64,000 bases of DNA from Bradyrhizobium arachidis (GCF_015291705.1 NZ_CP030050.1:5828001-5892000), one strand, 5' to 3'. Counted from the stretch's first letter, positions 39,134 through 49,017 are shown. The notes: generated from the letters alone by a model not told the origin. Numbers and translations: made by a program.

Positions 39134-39676
39134 ATGTCGTATGACTCGGGTAGTTCAGGCGCCTGGCGCAATGACGGCGCGATGCAGCCGCATGCCTATG
39201 ACCCTGACCTGCATCCGGAACTATTCCGCGGCGTTGCGACGCGGCGGGCGTTCGCCTTCCTGATCGACCTCGTCATCATCTCGGTGCCGGTGATCCTCGG
39301 CTACATCTTCATTTTCGTGTTCGGCGTGGTCACGCTCGGCGTCGGCTTCCTGCTGTTCGGGATCGCCTGGCCGGCCTCCGTGGTCTGGGCCATCGTCTAT
39401 TATGGCGCCTGCATCGGCGGTCCCTCGTCCGCAACGATCGGCATGCGCCTGATGGATCTGGAGCTGCGCACCTGGTACGGGGCGCCCGGCTATTTCGTGC
39501 TCGGCGCCACCCATGCCGTGCTGTTCTGGGTGACGGTCTCGTTCCTGACGCCCTTCGTGGTGCTGGTCGGCCTGTTCAACGGCCGCCGTCGCCTCCTGCA
39601 CGATTTCGTGCTGGGAACGGTCGTCATCAACAATTCCGTGCGCGCCCCTCTGCCGCAGGCAGCCAGGACCTACTGA
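39134..39676 (+). CDS. RDD family membrane protein
   Basis: 180-aa protein with a glycine/serine-rich N-terminus and the RDD signature in the first membrane region (VATRRAFAFLIDLVIISVPV), with two more hydrophobic stretches (GYIFIFVFGVVTLGVGFLLF and HAVLFWVTVSFLTPFVVLV) and a final RRRLLHDFVLGTVVI, where the last conserved Asp lies. The RDD family is thought to move small ions or other solutes; its role in rhizobia is unknown. ATG 39134 has GGAGG upstream. It lies between hemB and bpt. Confidence 0.85.
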   Translation: MSYDSGSSGAWRNDGAMQPHAYDPDLHPELFRGVATRRAFAFLIDLVIISVPVILGYIFIFVFGVVTLGVGFLLFGIAWPASVVWAIVYYGACIGGPSSATIGMRLMDLELRTWYGAPGYFVLGATHAVLFWVTVSFLTPFVVLVGLFNGRRRLLHDFVLGTVVINNSVRAPLPQAARTY

Positions 39677-39806
39677 GAGCCCGGTGATCAACGACCTATC
39701 AACCCGGATCCACTAAGCTGCCTGATCTGATCTGCCGAGCAGGCCAATTGACCAGGGACTTCCGTAGCGCGATGCTTATGTTCAGTTCGGAGGCCCACGA
39801 CGTCCC

Positions 39807-40583
39807 TTGACCCAGCACTCGCGCGATACCCCGCAATTCTACCTCACGGCGCCGTCGCCCTGCCCCTATCTGCCGGGCCGGCATGAGCGCAAGGTGTTCA
39901 CGCACCTCGTGGGTGACCGCGCCGGCGACCTCAACGACCTTCTGACCCATGGCGGGTTCCGCCGCAGCCAGTCGATCGCCTACCGCCCGGCCTGCGACCA
40001 GTGCCGCGCCTGCGTCTCGGTCCGGGTCGTTGCCAACGAGTTCCGTCCGTCCCGCAACTTCCGCAAGGTGCTCGCGCGCAACGCCGACATCGTCGGCGAG
40101 CAGCGCAGCGCGGTGCCGACCTCCGAGCAATATTCGGTGTTCCGCGCCTATCTCGATGCCCGCCACCGCCATGGCGGCATGGCCGACATGACCGTGCTCG
40201 ACTACGCCATGATGGTCGAGGACAGCCATGTCGAGACCCGTATCATCGAATACCGCAAGCGCGGCCCCGACAGTGGCATCACCGGCCGCGGCGAGGAGCT
40301 GATCGCGGTCGCGCTCACCGATGTGCTCAGCGACGGCCTGTCGATGGTCTATTCGTTCTTCGACCCGAGCCAGGTCAGTCGCTCGATGGGCACCTTCATG
40401 ATCCTCGACCACATCGCCCGCGCCCGCCGGCAAGGCTTGCCCTACGTCTATCTCGGCTATTGGATCGAGGGCTCCAAGAAGATGGACTACAAGGCCCGCT
40501 TCCTGCCGCAGCAGCGCCTCGCGCCGTCAGGCTGGCTGCGCATCGACGCACAGGGCGATATGGCGTCCGAGCCGCAGGATTGA
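39807..40583 (+). CDS. bpt: Aspartate/glutamate leucyltransferase (arginyltransferase family)
   Basis: 258-aa enzyme that transfers leucine from Leu-tRNA to N-terminal Asp or Glu, marking proteins for ClpS/ClpAP degradation by the N-end rule. Seen are [60 protein letters not shown] and [20 protein letters not shown]. The start is TTG at 39807, since the family N-terminus [11 protein letters not shown] begins there; GGAGG lies 14 bases upstream. Length is normal. Confidence 0.93.
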   Translation: MTQHSRDTPQFYLTAPSPCPYLPGRHERKVFTHLVGDRAGDLNDLLTHGGFRRSQSIAYRPACDQCRACVSVRVVANEFRPSRNFRKVLARNADIVGEQRSAVPTSEQYSVFRAYLDARHRHGGMADMTVLDYAMMVEDSHVETRIIEYRKRGPDSGITGRGEELIAVALTDVLSDGLSMVYSFFDPSQVSRSMGTFMILDHIARARRQGLPYVYLGYWIEGSKKMDYKARFLPQQRLAPSGWLRIDAQGDMASEPQD

Positions 40584-40595
40584 GCGGCGAATGAT

Positions 40596-40632
40596 GAGTG
40601 GCGAATAGCGATTAGAACTGCATTCGCCACTC
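40596..40632. terminator. Convergent hairpin between bpt and mntH
   Basis: GAGTGGCGAAT and ATTCGCCACTC form a perfect 11-bp stem, loop 15 bases, in the 63-base gap between two convergent genes. No T run, so it may end transcription only with help. Confidence 0.6.
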
Positions 40633-40646
40633 GCCATTCGCGCTTC

Positions 40647-41999
40647 TCACCCAAACAACGTATCCACCAGCAGCTTCACATTCAAAACCACGATCACGCC
40701 CGCGACGATCCATGCGACGGCGGCAACTGACATCGGTATCGCGAACTTGCCCATCTTGCGGCGGTCGGAGACGAAGCGGACCAGCGGGATGACGGCGAAG
40801 GGCAGCTGCATCGACAGCACGACCTGGCTGAAGACCAGCAGATCGGCCGTGCCGCGCTCGCCATAGATCGCGGTGACGATGATCACCGGAATGATGGCGA
40901 TGCCGCGTGTGAGCAGGCGGCGCGCCCAGCTCGGCAGGCGCAGGTCGAGAAAGCCTTCCATCACGATCTGGCCGGCGAGCGTCGCGGTCACCGTCGAGTT
41001 GAGGCCGGAGGCGAGCAGCGCCACCGCAAACAGCGTCGAGGCGATGCCGAGGCCGAGCAAGGGCGAGAGCAGCTCGAAGGCCTGGCCGATCTCGGCGACG
41101 TCGGAATGGCCGCTCTTGTGGAAGGTCGCAGCTGCGACGACGAGGATCGCGGCGTTGATGAACAGCGCCAGCATCAGGGCGATGGTCGAGTCCGTCGTCG
41201 CCCATTTGATCGCTTCGCGGCGGCCGGTGTCGTTGCGCTCGTAGGCGCGCGTCTGCACGATCGAGGAGTGCAGATAGAGATTATGCGGCATCACGGTAGC
41301 GCCGATGATGCCGATCGCGATGTAGAGCATCTCCGAATTGGTGAAGATCTCGGTCTTTGGCACGAAGCCGTGCAGCACGTCCGCGACCGGCGGGGCAGCG
41401 GCGACGATCTGGACCGCGAAGCAGACCGCGATCACCGCGAGCAGCGCCATGACGAAAGCTTCGAGGAAACGGAAGCCGCGGTTCATCAGGAGCAGCAGCA
41501 GGAAGGCATCGAGCGCGGCGAGCAGCGCACCGCCGATCAGGGGAATGCCGAACAGCAGTTTCAGCGCGATCGCGGTGCCGATGACCTCGGCGAGATCGCA
41601 GGCGATGATCGCGGCTTCGCAGGCGAGCCAGAGCAGGAAGTTCACGGCCGGCGAATAGGTCGCACGGCAGGCCTGCGCGAGGTCGCGGTCGGTGACGATG
41701 CCGAGCCGCGCCGCCAGCGACTGCAGCAGGATCGCCATCAGGTTCGAGAGCAGAATGACCGAGAGCAGCGTGTAGCCGAACTTGGAACCACCGGCGAGGT
41801 CGGTCGCCCAATTGCCGGGGTCCATATAGCCGACCGAGACCAGATAACCCGGACCGACGAAGGCGAGCAGCCGCCGCCACCACGCCGCCGCCGCCGGGAT
41901 GGCGACCGTGCCATTCACTTCGGCGAGGCTCTTGGTGGTGGGCGCATCGGCGCGCCAGCCGGCGGCGTCGGAGCTCAGGTCAGGCGATCGGGCATCCAT
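40647..41999 (-). CDS. mntH: Nramp family divalent metal (manganese) transporter
   Basis: 450-aa proton-driven Mn2+/Fe2+ importer in the inner membrane with about 11 helices. The metal-site motif of helix 1 is [10 protein letters not shown] (Asp and Asn ligands), that of helix 6 is [17 protein letters not shown] 41999 is favoured because the upstream ATG 42050 falls inside the operator-like sequence. The main manganese importer of B. japonicum is this type and is controlled by the Fur homologue Mur, which fits the paired TTGCAA box found just before the start. Confidence 0.94.
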   Translation of the reverse strand: MDARSPDLSSDAAGWRADAPTTKSLAEVNGTVAIPAAAAWWRRLLAFVGPGYLVSVGYMDPGNWATDLAGGSKFGYTLLSVILLSNLMAILLQSLAARLGIVTDRDLAQACRATYSPAVNFLLWLACEAAIIACDLAEVIGTAIALKLLFGIPLIGGALLAALDAFLLLLLMNRGFRFLEAFVMALLAVIAVCFAVQIVAAAPPVADVLHGFVPKTEIFTNSEMLYIAIGIIGATVMPHNLYLHSSIVQTRAYERNDTGRREAIKWATTDSTIALMLALFINAAILVVAAATFHKSGHSDVAEIGQAFELLSPLLGLGIASTLFAVALLASGLNSTVTATLAGQIVMEGFLDLRLPSWARRLLTRGIAIIPVIIVTAIYGERGTADLLVFSQVVLSMQLPFAVIPLVRFVSDRRKMGKFAIPMSVAAVAWIVAGVIVVLNVKLLVDTLFG

Positions 42000-42027
42000 G
42001 AAGCCAGAATACCGAAGTCGAGGCTTA

Positions 42028-42044
42028 TTGCAACTCATTTGCAA
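42028..42044 (-). promoter_or_regulatory. Mur/Fur-like box upstream of mntH
   Basis: TTGCAAATGAGTTGCAA on the minus strand: two TTGCAA palindromes five bases apart, 29-45 bases before the mntH start. The form resembles Fur-family sites of alphaproteobacteria (TGCAAAT-type), and Mur is known to bind the mntH promoter in B. japonicum. Direct binding here is inferred. Confidence 0.6.
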
Positions 42045-42169
42045 CTGCATCTAGCCGGATCGGTTCCCGCAGAGCCTCCTTGCTGCCCCGGACTTGTCGG
42101 GAAGCGGGTGGGTTTGGCCGGCCGTCGAGGCCGATACTGGCGCCAATCCGACTTTGCAGGAAATGCGCC

Positions 42170-43414
42170 ATGTCAAATCCGCCCCGCCTCCCCGACACCT
42201 TCAACCGCCTCGCCTGGTCCAATCTCGCGGCTCAGTCGGCCGAGCAGATCGCGCTGGCCGCGGCCCCCATCGTCGCGGTGCTGACGTTGGGCGTGGCTGA
42301 GGGCCAGACCGGCCTCCTCCAGACCGCCCTCACCCTGCCCTTCGTCCTGTTCGCCATTCCCGCCGGCCTGCTCGCCGACCGCATCTCCCGCCGCTCGCTG
42401 ATGGCGGGCGCCGAGGCGCTGCGGGCCGCCGCGCTCGCAGCGATCGTGCTGCTGCTCGCGCTCGGCGCGCTCAATCTGCCGCTGCTGGCGCTGCTCGGCT
42501 TTGCCGCGGTGTGCGGCACCGTCGTCTACAGCGTGGCTGCGCCGGCGTTAGTGCCCTCGCTGGTGAGCGCGGACCTCTTGCCGGCAGCCAATGCCCGGAT
42601 CGAGCTTGCGCGCACCATTGCCTTCGCCAGCGGACCTGCGCTCGGCGGCGCGCTGGTGGGATGGTGGGGCGCGAGCCCGGCCTTCGCCTTTGCCGCGGCG
42701 CTCTCGGCGATCGCGGTCGTGCTGCTCTCCGGCATCTACGAGCCCGCGCGTACGCCCGCCCCCCGGCGGCATCCGTTCCAGGACATCCGCGAAGGCGCAG
42801 CCTTCGTGTTTCACCATCCGCTGCTGCGGCCGGTGTTCATCACCCAGTTCATCTTCAACACCGGCTGGTTCCTGCAAATCGCCGTGTTCGTTCCTTACGC
42901 CGTGCGCCATCTCGGCCTGACCGCCGCCGGCGTCGGCACCGTGCTGACCATGTACGGCGTCGGCATGGTGATCGGCGCGCTGTTTGCCACGCGCGTGATG
43001 CAGCGCATCGCGTTCGGTACCGTGGTCGGCCTCGGCCCGGTCACCGGCTTCGTCGCCGCCGTCGTGATGGCGCTGACGGTGCTGGTCCCCTCGCCCTGGC
43101 TCGCAGGTCTCAGCTTCTTCCTGCTCGGGGTCGGGCCGATCCTGTGGGTGATCTCGACCACGACGCTGCGCCAGTCGGTGACGCCGCCACGCCTTTTGGG
43201 GCGCGTCTCCGCCATCAACATCATGAGCTACGGCGCCCGCCCGCTGGGCTCGGCACTGGGCGCGATCGTCGGCGGTCTCTGGAGTGCGGAAGCGTGCCTG
43301 TATCTCGCGGCGGCCGTGTTCGGCGTGCAGGCGCTGATCATTTGGCTCTCGCCCGCGGTGGCGCTGGATCGGCAGCCGAGCATGGTGGGGGATGAGGCTG
43401 TGGCGAGGTGCTAG
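42170..43414 (+). CDS. MFS transporter (EntS-like exporter family)
   Basis: 414-aa major-facilitator protein with twelve predicted helices, of the MFS_3 group (siderophore and drug exporters such as EntS). Visible are LAAQSAEQIALAAAPIVAVL, the loop motif GLLADRISRRSLMAGAEALR between helices 2 and 3, and GPALGGALVGWWG in helix 5. ATG 42170 has AGGA nine bases upstream; the frame is open to 42080 without a better start. It is divergent from mntH, with the Fur-like box in the gap nearer to mntH. The substrate is unknown. Confidence 0.85.
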   Translation: MSNPPRLPDTFNRLAWSNLAAQSAEQIALAAAPIVAVLTLGVAEGQTGLLQTALTLPFVLFAIPAGLLADRISRRSLMAGAEALRAAALAAIVLLLALGALNLPLLALLGFAAVCGTVVYSVAAPALVPSLVSADLLPAANARIELARTIAFASGPALGGALVGWWGASPAFAFAAALSAIAVVLLSGIYEPARTPAPRRHPFQDIREGAAFVFHHPLLRPVFITQFIFNTGWFLQIAVFVPYAVRHLGLTAAGVGTVLTMYGVGMVIGALFATRVMQRIAFGTVVGLGPVTGFVAAVVMALTVLVPSPWLAGLSFFLLGVGPILWVISTTTLRQSVTPPRLLGRVSAINIMSYGARPLGSALGAIVGGLWSAEACLYLAAAVFGVQALIIWLSPAVALDRQPSMVGDEAVARC

Positions 43415-43441
43415 GACGTCGCCGATGCAACAATCTCGATC

Positions 43442-43582
43442 GTCGTCCCCGCGAACGCGGGGACCCATAATCACAGGAAGAAGTTTGACGGAGGCTCACA
43501 GTTACAAAGCAATTTGTTGGAACTAGCACCGTACGCATTTGATAGGTCACGCGGTATGGGTCCCTGCTTTCGCAGGGACGAC
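43442..43582. repeat. Palindromic repeat, family D
   Basis: GTCGTCCCCGCGAACGCGGG-GACCCATAA at the left pairs in layout with TATGGGTCCC-TGCTTTCGCAGGGACGAC at the right, with about 85 bases between the arms. The two hairpins face each other as in other rhizobial mosaic elements. It lies between two convergent genes. Confidence 0.8.
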
Positions 43583-43588
43583 AGAGAG

Positions 43589-44848
43589 CTAATTCGCCAG
43601 GTACCGCTCGTAACTCCCAGCCACCGGCTCGCTCGCATCGACTTCCGGATCGAGCGTGTAGAGATCCTGCGCGCGGCCGATGCCGCGCAGGGCGTATCGG
43701 CCGGTGGAGACGAGGTAGCGCCGGCCCGCGGCGTCGAGGCCCTTGTAGAATTCCGCTGAAGCCAGCAGCTCGCGGTCGACCGAGCGGCTCATCGAGGCGA
43801 TGCGGCTGACCTCGTTCACGGTGGGGCCGACCACGGTGAAGTCGAGCCGGTCCTCGCTGCCGATATTGCCGTAGAAGACCTCGCCGACATGCAGGCCGAT
43901 ATAGGCCGACGTGGTGGGACGGCCGTCGGCAGTGCGACGCACGTTCAGCGCCGCGACATTCTTGCGAAAGAGGTGCTCGGCCCGGAGCGCCGCGCGGCGG
44001 GCATCCGCCATGTCCTCGCCGGTGAACATCGCGAGCACGCCGTCGCCGATCAGCTTCAGGACGTCGCCGCCGGCGTCATGGATCGCGTCGATCACGGCCT
44101 GGGCGTAGTCGTTGAGGAACGGGATGATCTCATCCGGACCAATGCTCTCGCTGATCCCGGTCGAGCCGCGCAAATCCGAATACCACAGCACGGCGTTGAT
44201 GCGCTCGGTGACGCCGCGCGAGATGCGTCCGCGCAAGACCTGTTCGGAGGCATCGCGGCCGAGATAGACCCGCCCGAGCGTGCGTGCGATGTCGACCTGC
44301 TGCGCCGACTTGATCGCGAGCCCCAGCACCGGCACGAGATCGCGCAGGGCCTCCAACCCCTGTTCGCCAAAGCCTTCCGCGCGGCGCGTGGTCCAGCAAG
44401 AATAAAGGCAGTCCATCAGGCCGAGCGCGCCGTTCTCGCCGAAGCGATGCACGAAGGCGAGATAGTGCTTGTGGCCCTTCTCGGCGAGCTCGCCGATCTG
44501 CGAGAAATCCATCGAGGGGGCATCGGCGAGATCGATCACCATCTCGTCGTGGCCCTGCTCGAGCATGTGGAAGAACACCGAGCGGCGCCAGCTCCTGGCC
44601 GCGTCGCCCTCGGCGGTCGAGCCGTATTCGAAGGCGTCGCTCTCGTTGCTGGGGCGGTCGCTCCAGCGAAAGCCGCGGCCCTCGTAGATCGGATGCAGCG
44701 TGTCGATGACGACCATCCCGCGCGACAGTTCCAGGCCTTCCGCGCGACAGCGCTCGCAGAAGCCGCGGAGCAGGTCGATTTCGGGCAGGCCGGTGAGCCC
44801 CTGGCCGGTCAGCCAGTTCATCAGCGCAAGGCGGGAGGTGAGTTGCAT
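43589..44848 (-). CDS. Adenylate/guanylate cyclase (class III)
   Basis: 419-aa protein: an N-terminal half of unknown fold (about residues 1-220) and a C-terminal class III cyclase domain. Catalytic features are AVLWYSDLRGSTGISESIGP with the first metal Asp, DVLKLIGDGVLAMFTGED with the second Asp and a Lys at the adenine position, and DFTVVGPTVNEVSRIAS with the transition-state Asn and Arg. So it should be an active ATP cyclase. The N-terminal part lacks membrane helices and may sense a cytoplasmic signal. ATG 44848. Rhizobia have many such cyclases. Confidence 0.88.
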   Translation of the reverse strand: MQLTSRLALMNWLTGQGLTGLPEIDLLRGFCERCRAEGLELSRGMVVIDTLHPIYEGRGFRWSDRPSNESDAFEYGSTAEGDAARSWRRSVFFHMLEQGHDEMVIDLADAPSMDFSQIGELAEKGHKHYLAFVHRFGENGALGLMDCLYSCWTTRRAEGFGEQGLEALRDLVPVLGLAIKSAQQVDIARTLGRVYLGRDASEQVLRGRISRGVTERINAVLWYSDLRGSTGISESIGPDEIIPFLNDYAQAVIDAIHDAGGDVLKLIGDGVLAMFTGEDMADARRAALRAEHLFRKNVAALNVRRTADGRPTTSAYIGLHVGEVFYGNIGSEDRLDFTVVGPTVNEVSRIASMSRSVDRELLASAEFYKGLDAAGRRYLVSTGRYALRGIGRAQDLYTLDPEVDASEPVAGSYERYLAN

Positions 44849-45025
44849 ACGCCATTATGGCGTGCATTCGTGACGAGCGAAAGGCGGAAACCACGCGCAG
44901 TCCGTGCGCAAGGCTCCCGTCCCTTGCAGGTCGAACATGCCGCTGCCGTGGTTGACGCGCGCGCGAGGCGGGCGGCAAATGCCTCACATGATGATTTCGT
45001 CGGCCAGAATCGGAAGTGCGCGAGG

Positions 45026-46180
45026 ATGAGCCAGCGCCAGCTTCCGATCATCCTGGCGCTCGGCACCACGCAGACCCTGGCCTGGGCCTCTAGCTATTAT
45101 CTGCCGGCGCTGCTCGCCGATCCCATGGCGCGCGACCTCGGCGTCTCCTCCAACTGGGTCTTCGGCGCTTTCTCTGCCTCGCTGGTGATCTCAGCCATGC
45201 TCGGCCCGCGCATCGGGCGGCAGATCGATCTGGTCGGCGGACGGCAGGTGCTGTCGGCCTCCAACCTGACCATCGCCGCCGGCCTCGTCCTGCTCGGCCT
45301 CTCGCAATCGGTCGCGGTGATGGCGTTCGCCTGGCTCGTGCTCGGCATCGGCATGGCGATGGGACTTTACGACGCAGCCTTCGCCGCGCTCGGCCGCATC
45401 TACGGCACGGAAGCCCGCGGCTCGATCACCGGCATCACGCTGATGGCGGGCTTCGCCTCCACCGTCGGCTGGCCCCTCACCGCCTGGGGCCTCGCCCATA
45501 TCGGCTGGCGCGAGACCTGTTTTGCCTGGGCCGCCGCCAACATCCTGATCGGCCTTCCCCTCAACTTCTTCATGCTGCCGTCGATCAAGGGCGCGAGGCA
45601 GGCGGCCGCGACTGCGGAAAAGCCGCATGTGCCGCTCGACCGCACCATGATCCTGCTCGCCTTCGTCTTCGCCGCGGCCTGGACCGTCACCGGTGCGATG
45701 GCCGTGCATTTCCCGCGCATCGTGGAAGCAACCGGCGCGACGCATGTCGAGGCGATCGCGGCCGGTGCGCTGATCGGTCCGGCCCAGGTGGCCGCGCGCG
45801 TCCTCGAAGCCGGCTTCCTCAGCCGTTTCCATCCGCTGTGGTCGACGCGGCTTGCCTGCCTCACCCATCCGATCGGAGCGGCCGTGGTGGCCATCTTCGG
45901 AGGCGCCGCCGCAAGCGCCTTTGCGCTGCTCCACGGCTCGGGCAACGGCATCCTGACGATTGCCCGCGGCACGCTGCCGCTGTCGATCTTCGGCCCCAAG
46001 GACTTCGGCTACCGCCTCGGCATCATCGGGGCTCCGGCGCGGATGGCGCAGGCGGTGGCGCCGCTGGCCTTTGGCCTCTTGATCGACGTCATGGGCGCCA
46101 AGGTGCTGATCGTTTCCTCCGCGCTCAGCCTGTCGGCACTGGCGGCGTTGTTCCTGATCCGCGCCGCGCCCCGGAGCTAG
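45026..46180 (+). CDS. MFS transporter
   Basis: 384-aa major-facilitator permease with twelve helices. The first helix (ILALGTTQTLAWASSYYLPA) and the motif GPRIGRQIDLVGGRQVL between helices 2 and 3 are typical; GITLMAGFASTVGWPLTAWG lies in helix 5. ATG 45026 is the first good start, although the frame is open far upstream as an antisense of the cyclase. It overlaps the convergent DMT gene by four bases at its 3' end. The substrate is unknown; Bradyrhizobium has many such single-gene permeases. Confidence 0.82.
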   Translation: MSQRQLPIILALGTTQTLAWASSYYLPALLADPMARDLGVSSNWVFGAFSASLVISAMLGPRIGRQIDLVGGRQVLSASNLTIAAGLVLLGLSQSVAVMAFAWLVLGIGMAMGLYDAAFAALGRIYGTEARGSITGITLMAGFASTVGWPLTAWGLAHIGWRETCFAWAAANILIGLPLNFFMLPSIKGARQAAATAEKPHVPLDRTMILLAFVFAAAWTVTGAMAVHFPRIVEATGATHVEAIAAGALIGPAQVAARVLEAGFLSRFHPLWSTRLACLTHPIGAAVVAIFGGAAASAFALLHGSGNGILTIARGTLPLSIFGPKDFGYRLGIIGAPARMAQAVAPLAFGLLIDVMGAKVLIVSSALSLSALAALFLIRAAPRS

Positions 46181-47055
46181 GCTTTCTTCGCCTCGCTGGT
46201 CGCGATCCAGATGCCGGCGAACACGGCGATCAGCCCGACCAGAAGATTGGGCGTGATCGGCTCGCCGATCAGCAGCGCCGCCAGCAATGCAGCGGCGATC
46301 GGATTGACTGTCATGGTATTGGCGACCCGGGTCGGCGTCGCCCGCGCCAGCGCCATGACCCAGAGGATGAAGGCGAGCGCGCCGCCGCCGATCCCCAGAT
46401 AGATGCCGGCGATCCACTGTCCCGTCGTGAAGTGATCGAGTGCTGCAAAACTGCCCTTCACAAGGCCTGCCAGCACCAGCACGAGGGCGCCCGCGCCCAT
46501 GCCGACCGTGAGAAAGCCGAGCGCGCTGGAGCGTTGCATCAGCGGCCGTGACAGCACGTTGTAGAATGCCATGCAGAACACCGCCCCGGTCATGATCAAC
46601 TCGCCGCGCCAGGCCCCCGGCGGGCTCTGCGCGAGGCCCGCGGCCAAGGCCGCTGTCACGCCGAGCACGGCGATGGCAACGCCCGTGATCTTGCGCACCG
46701 TCAGCCGCTCCACGCCCAGGATCGCACCGACCACCATGGTGTGGAGCGGCAGCGTCGCCAGCGCCAGGCTGGCGCGGGCGGCGGTCGTATAGGACACCGC
46801 GATGTTGTAGAGGATGAAGAACAGGCCGAAGAAGCAGATGCCGAGCAGCGCCACGGAAGGCCAATCGGCGCGCGGCGGCCAGCGCACACGGAGCACAAGC
46901 GCACACGGCAGGAGGCAGAGAAAGCCGATGCCCCAGCGCAGGATCGCAAGCAGGATGGGATCGGCCCCGCCGACCAGATAGCGTGTGATCGCCGCGGCGG
47001 TGCCGCCGATGCTGCTCGAGACAAGCGCGATCGCAACCCCAAACCACTCGCCCAC
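46177..47055 (-). CDS. DMT family (EamA) transporter
   Basis: 292-aa permease of the drug/metabolite superfamily with ten predicted helices in two EamA repeats: IALVSSSIGGTAAAITRYLV begins the first, and GELIMTGAVFCMAFYNVLSR begins the second. GTG 47055 has AGGAG seven bases upstream and is preferred over the GTG at 47097. EamA proteins export amino acids, metabolites or drugs; the substrate here is unknown. It is convergent with the MFS gene, overlapping by four bases. Confidence 0.85.
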   Translation of the reverse strand: MGEWFGVAIALVSSSIGGTAAAITRYLVGGADPILLAILRWGIGFLCLLPCALVLRVRWPPRADWPSVALLGICFFGLFFILYNIAVSYTTAARASLALATLPLHTMVVGAILGVERLTVRKITGVAIAVLGVTAALAAGLAQSPPGAWRGELIMTGAVFCMAFYNVLSRPLMQRSSALGFLTVGMGAGALVLVLAGLVKGSFAALDHFTTGQWIAGIYLGIGGGALAFILWVMALARATPTRVANTMTVNPIAAALLAALLIGEPITPNLLVGLIAVFAGIWIATSEAKKA

Positions 47056-47139
47056 GCTTCGTCTCCTGTTTCGGAGCTTCGCGGAGGCGGCTAGCACATT
47101 CCTGCTGCCAACGTCATGGCAGCAGGAGCGTGGCGCACG

Positions 47140-47961
47140 TCAGTCGTAAAACTCCGGCGCCATCTTCTGACCGTCGCGCTGGACCTTGTCGTGGTTGATC
47201 CAGAGCTGCGCCTTCTCCTTGTCGAGCGTGTCGGCGATCTTCTGCATCGAGGCCGCGCTCATCTCCTTGTTGGCGTTCATGCTGGGGACGCGGCGGTTGT
47301 CCCAATTGTCTTTGAAATGGACGGCGTCGCCGGAGAGCACCACCGCGCCGGTCTTCGGCAGCCTCACCAGCAGCGACTGATGTCCCGGCGTATGACCGGG
47401 TGTCGACAGAATGGTCACGCTGCCGTCGCCGAACACATCCTTGTCGCCCGTCAGCACCTCGACGGGATGCGACGGCTTGAACCGCGGCTCGTTGTTGGCG
47501 CCGGGCCAGTCATATTCAGCCTTCTGGACGTAGAGCGTCGCCTGCGGGAACAGCTCGACATTGCCGATATGGTCGGGATGCGTGTGCGAGACCGCCATCG
47601 CCTTGATGTCGTCAGGCTTGAGGCCGAGCTGTTCGAGCTGCGCAGCAAGCGTCTTCGGCCGACGCCAGGTCACGGCCTTGGGATCGGCAGGCGCAAGGCC
47701 GTTCGGCATGGCCGCAACGGAGTCTGCGATGCCGGTGTCCCACAGGAACCAGCCCTTGGCGTGCTTGATCAGATAGCAGCTGTCGACGAAGTCCATCGAC
47801 TTGCCTTCGTTGAGGCCGGGCGTCCAGCGCGAGATGTCGCCGGCTGTCCCCTCGCCGCAATTGAGGACGTAGAGCTTTTCGACGCCGGTCTGCGCGACAG
47901 CTGCCTGGCTTGACAAGGCGAGCGTGGCAACGACGAGAGCGAGCTTGAGTCTGGGCATCAT
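47140..47961 (-). CDS. Exported metallo-beta-lactamase-fold hydrolase (AHL-lactonase-like)
   Basis: 273-aa protein with an N-terminal signal peptide (PRLKLALVVATLALSSQAAVA then QTGVEKL). The zinc-binding motif SHTHPDHIGN (H-x-H-x-D-H), STPGHTPGHQSLLV and SGDAVHF are all in place, so it should bind two metals. The sequence pattern CGEGTAGDISRWTPGLNEGK and the domain order resemble N-acyl-homoserine lactone lactonases of the AttM group, but this one is exported. It could act on lactones in the periplasm. ATG 47961, followed by a second Met codon, has GGAGGG upstream. Confidence 0.83.
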   Translation of the reverse strand: MMPRLKLALVVATLALSSQAAVAQTGVEKLYVLNCGEGTAGDISRWTPGLNEGKSMDFVDSCYLIKHAKGWFLWDTGIADSVAAMPNGLAPADPKAVTWRRPKTLAAQLEQLGLKPDDIKAMAVSHTHPDHIGNVELFPQATLYVQKAEYDWPGANNEPRFKPSHPVEVLTGDKDVFGDGSVTILSTPGHTPGHQSLLVRLPKTGAVVLSGDAVHFKDNWDNRRVPSMNANKEMSAASMQKIADTLDKEKAQLWINHDKVQRDGQKMAPEFYD

Positions 47962-48051
47962 CCTTGGTCCCTCCTTGGCAAGCGCCCTGCAGGGGCTGCG
48001 ACCGAGGATCAACCCCGGCCGCACCGCTGAATTCCGCTCGCGCGGATCACG

Positions 48052-49017
48052 TCAATGTGGGCAGGTCTCGACCTCGACCGTGATGTGGCTGAGCCGCTTC
48101 AACCCGGCGAGCCGCTTCTTGTAGACGGCCGGCTGCTTCGGCTTGTCCGACACCAGCGAGACCAGCACGGCGCAATGGCCGGGGCCGACCTGCCAGAGAT
48201 GCAGGTCGGTGACGCGGTCCTCGCCGACCTCCATGCGCGCGCGGATCACCCGCTCCAGCTTCTCATCGGCGCGCACGTCGAGCAGCACCGCCCCTGACGA
48301 CTTGATCAGACCGAAGGCCCAGCTCGCGATCACGACGCTGCCGATCAGGCCGACGGCCGGATCGGCCCAGACCCATCCTGAATACATCGCGACCACCAGC
48401 GCGCCGATGGCCAGCACGGAGGTTGCGGCATCCGCCATGACGTGGACATAGGCAGCGCGGAGGTTGTTGTCGTGATGAGGGTGGTGATGATGATCATGAT
48501 CGTCGTGGTCATGATGCGCATGGCTGTGGCCATGATCATGGCCGTGATGATGGTGATCATGGCTGTCGCGCAGCAGCCACGCGCTGGCGAGGTTGACGCA
48601 AAGGCCGAGCGCGGCGACCGCAATCGCTTCGCCGTAGACGATCGGCACCGGCGTGATCAGCCGCAGCACGCTCTCATAGGCGATCTCGACCGCGATCAAG
48701 CCAAGGATGATCGCGCTGGCGAAGGCGGCGAGATCGCCGAACTTGCCGGTGCCGAAGGTGAAATGCGCATTGCCGAGGTGCCGGCGCGCGAAACGGTAGG
48801 CGAAGGCCGCAATGCCGAGCGCGGCCGCATGCGTGCCCATGTGCCAGCCGTCGGCGAGCAGCGCCATCGAGCCGAACAGCGAGCCGGCGACGATCTCGCC
48901 GACCATCATGACCAGCGTCAGGACGACCACGAACCAGGTGCGCCGCTCGTTCTCGTCGTGTTTTTCTCCGAGGAAGGCGTGGTCGTGGGTCCACTGTTCA
49001 ATGGAGTGGGAATGCAT
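48052..49017 (-). CDS. dmeF: CDF family Co2+/Ni2+ efflux transporter DmeF
   Basis: 321-aa cation-diffusion-facilitator exporter in the inner membrane. Six helices, with the metal-site motif GSMALLADGWHMGTHAAALG in helix 2 (Asp and His) and HVMADAATSVLAIGALVVAM in helix 5, plus a long His/Asp cytoplasmic loop (DHHHHGHDHGHSHAHHDHDD) that binds metal. The C-terminal domain ends with SHITVEVETCPH. The group removes cobalt and nickel in rhizobia. ATG 49017. In Rhizobium leguminosarum the repressor gene dmeR lies just upstream; here no such gene is seen. Confidence 0.93.
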   Translation of the reverse strand: MHSHSIEQWTHDHAFLGEKHDENERRTWFVVVLTLVMMVGEIVAGSLFGSMALLADGWHMGTHAAALGIAAFAYRFARRHLGNAHFTFGTGKFGDLAAFASAIILGLIAVEIAYESVLRLITPVPIVYGEAIAVAALGLCVNLASAWLLRDSHDHHHHGHDHGHSHAHHDHDDHDHHHHPHHDNNLRAAYVHVMADAATSVLAIGALVVAMYSGWVWADPAVGLIGSVVIASWAFGLIKSSGAVLLDVRADEKLERVIRARMEVGEDRVTDLHLWQVGPGHCAVLVSLVSDKPKQPAVYKKRLAGLKRLSHITVEVETCPH

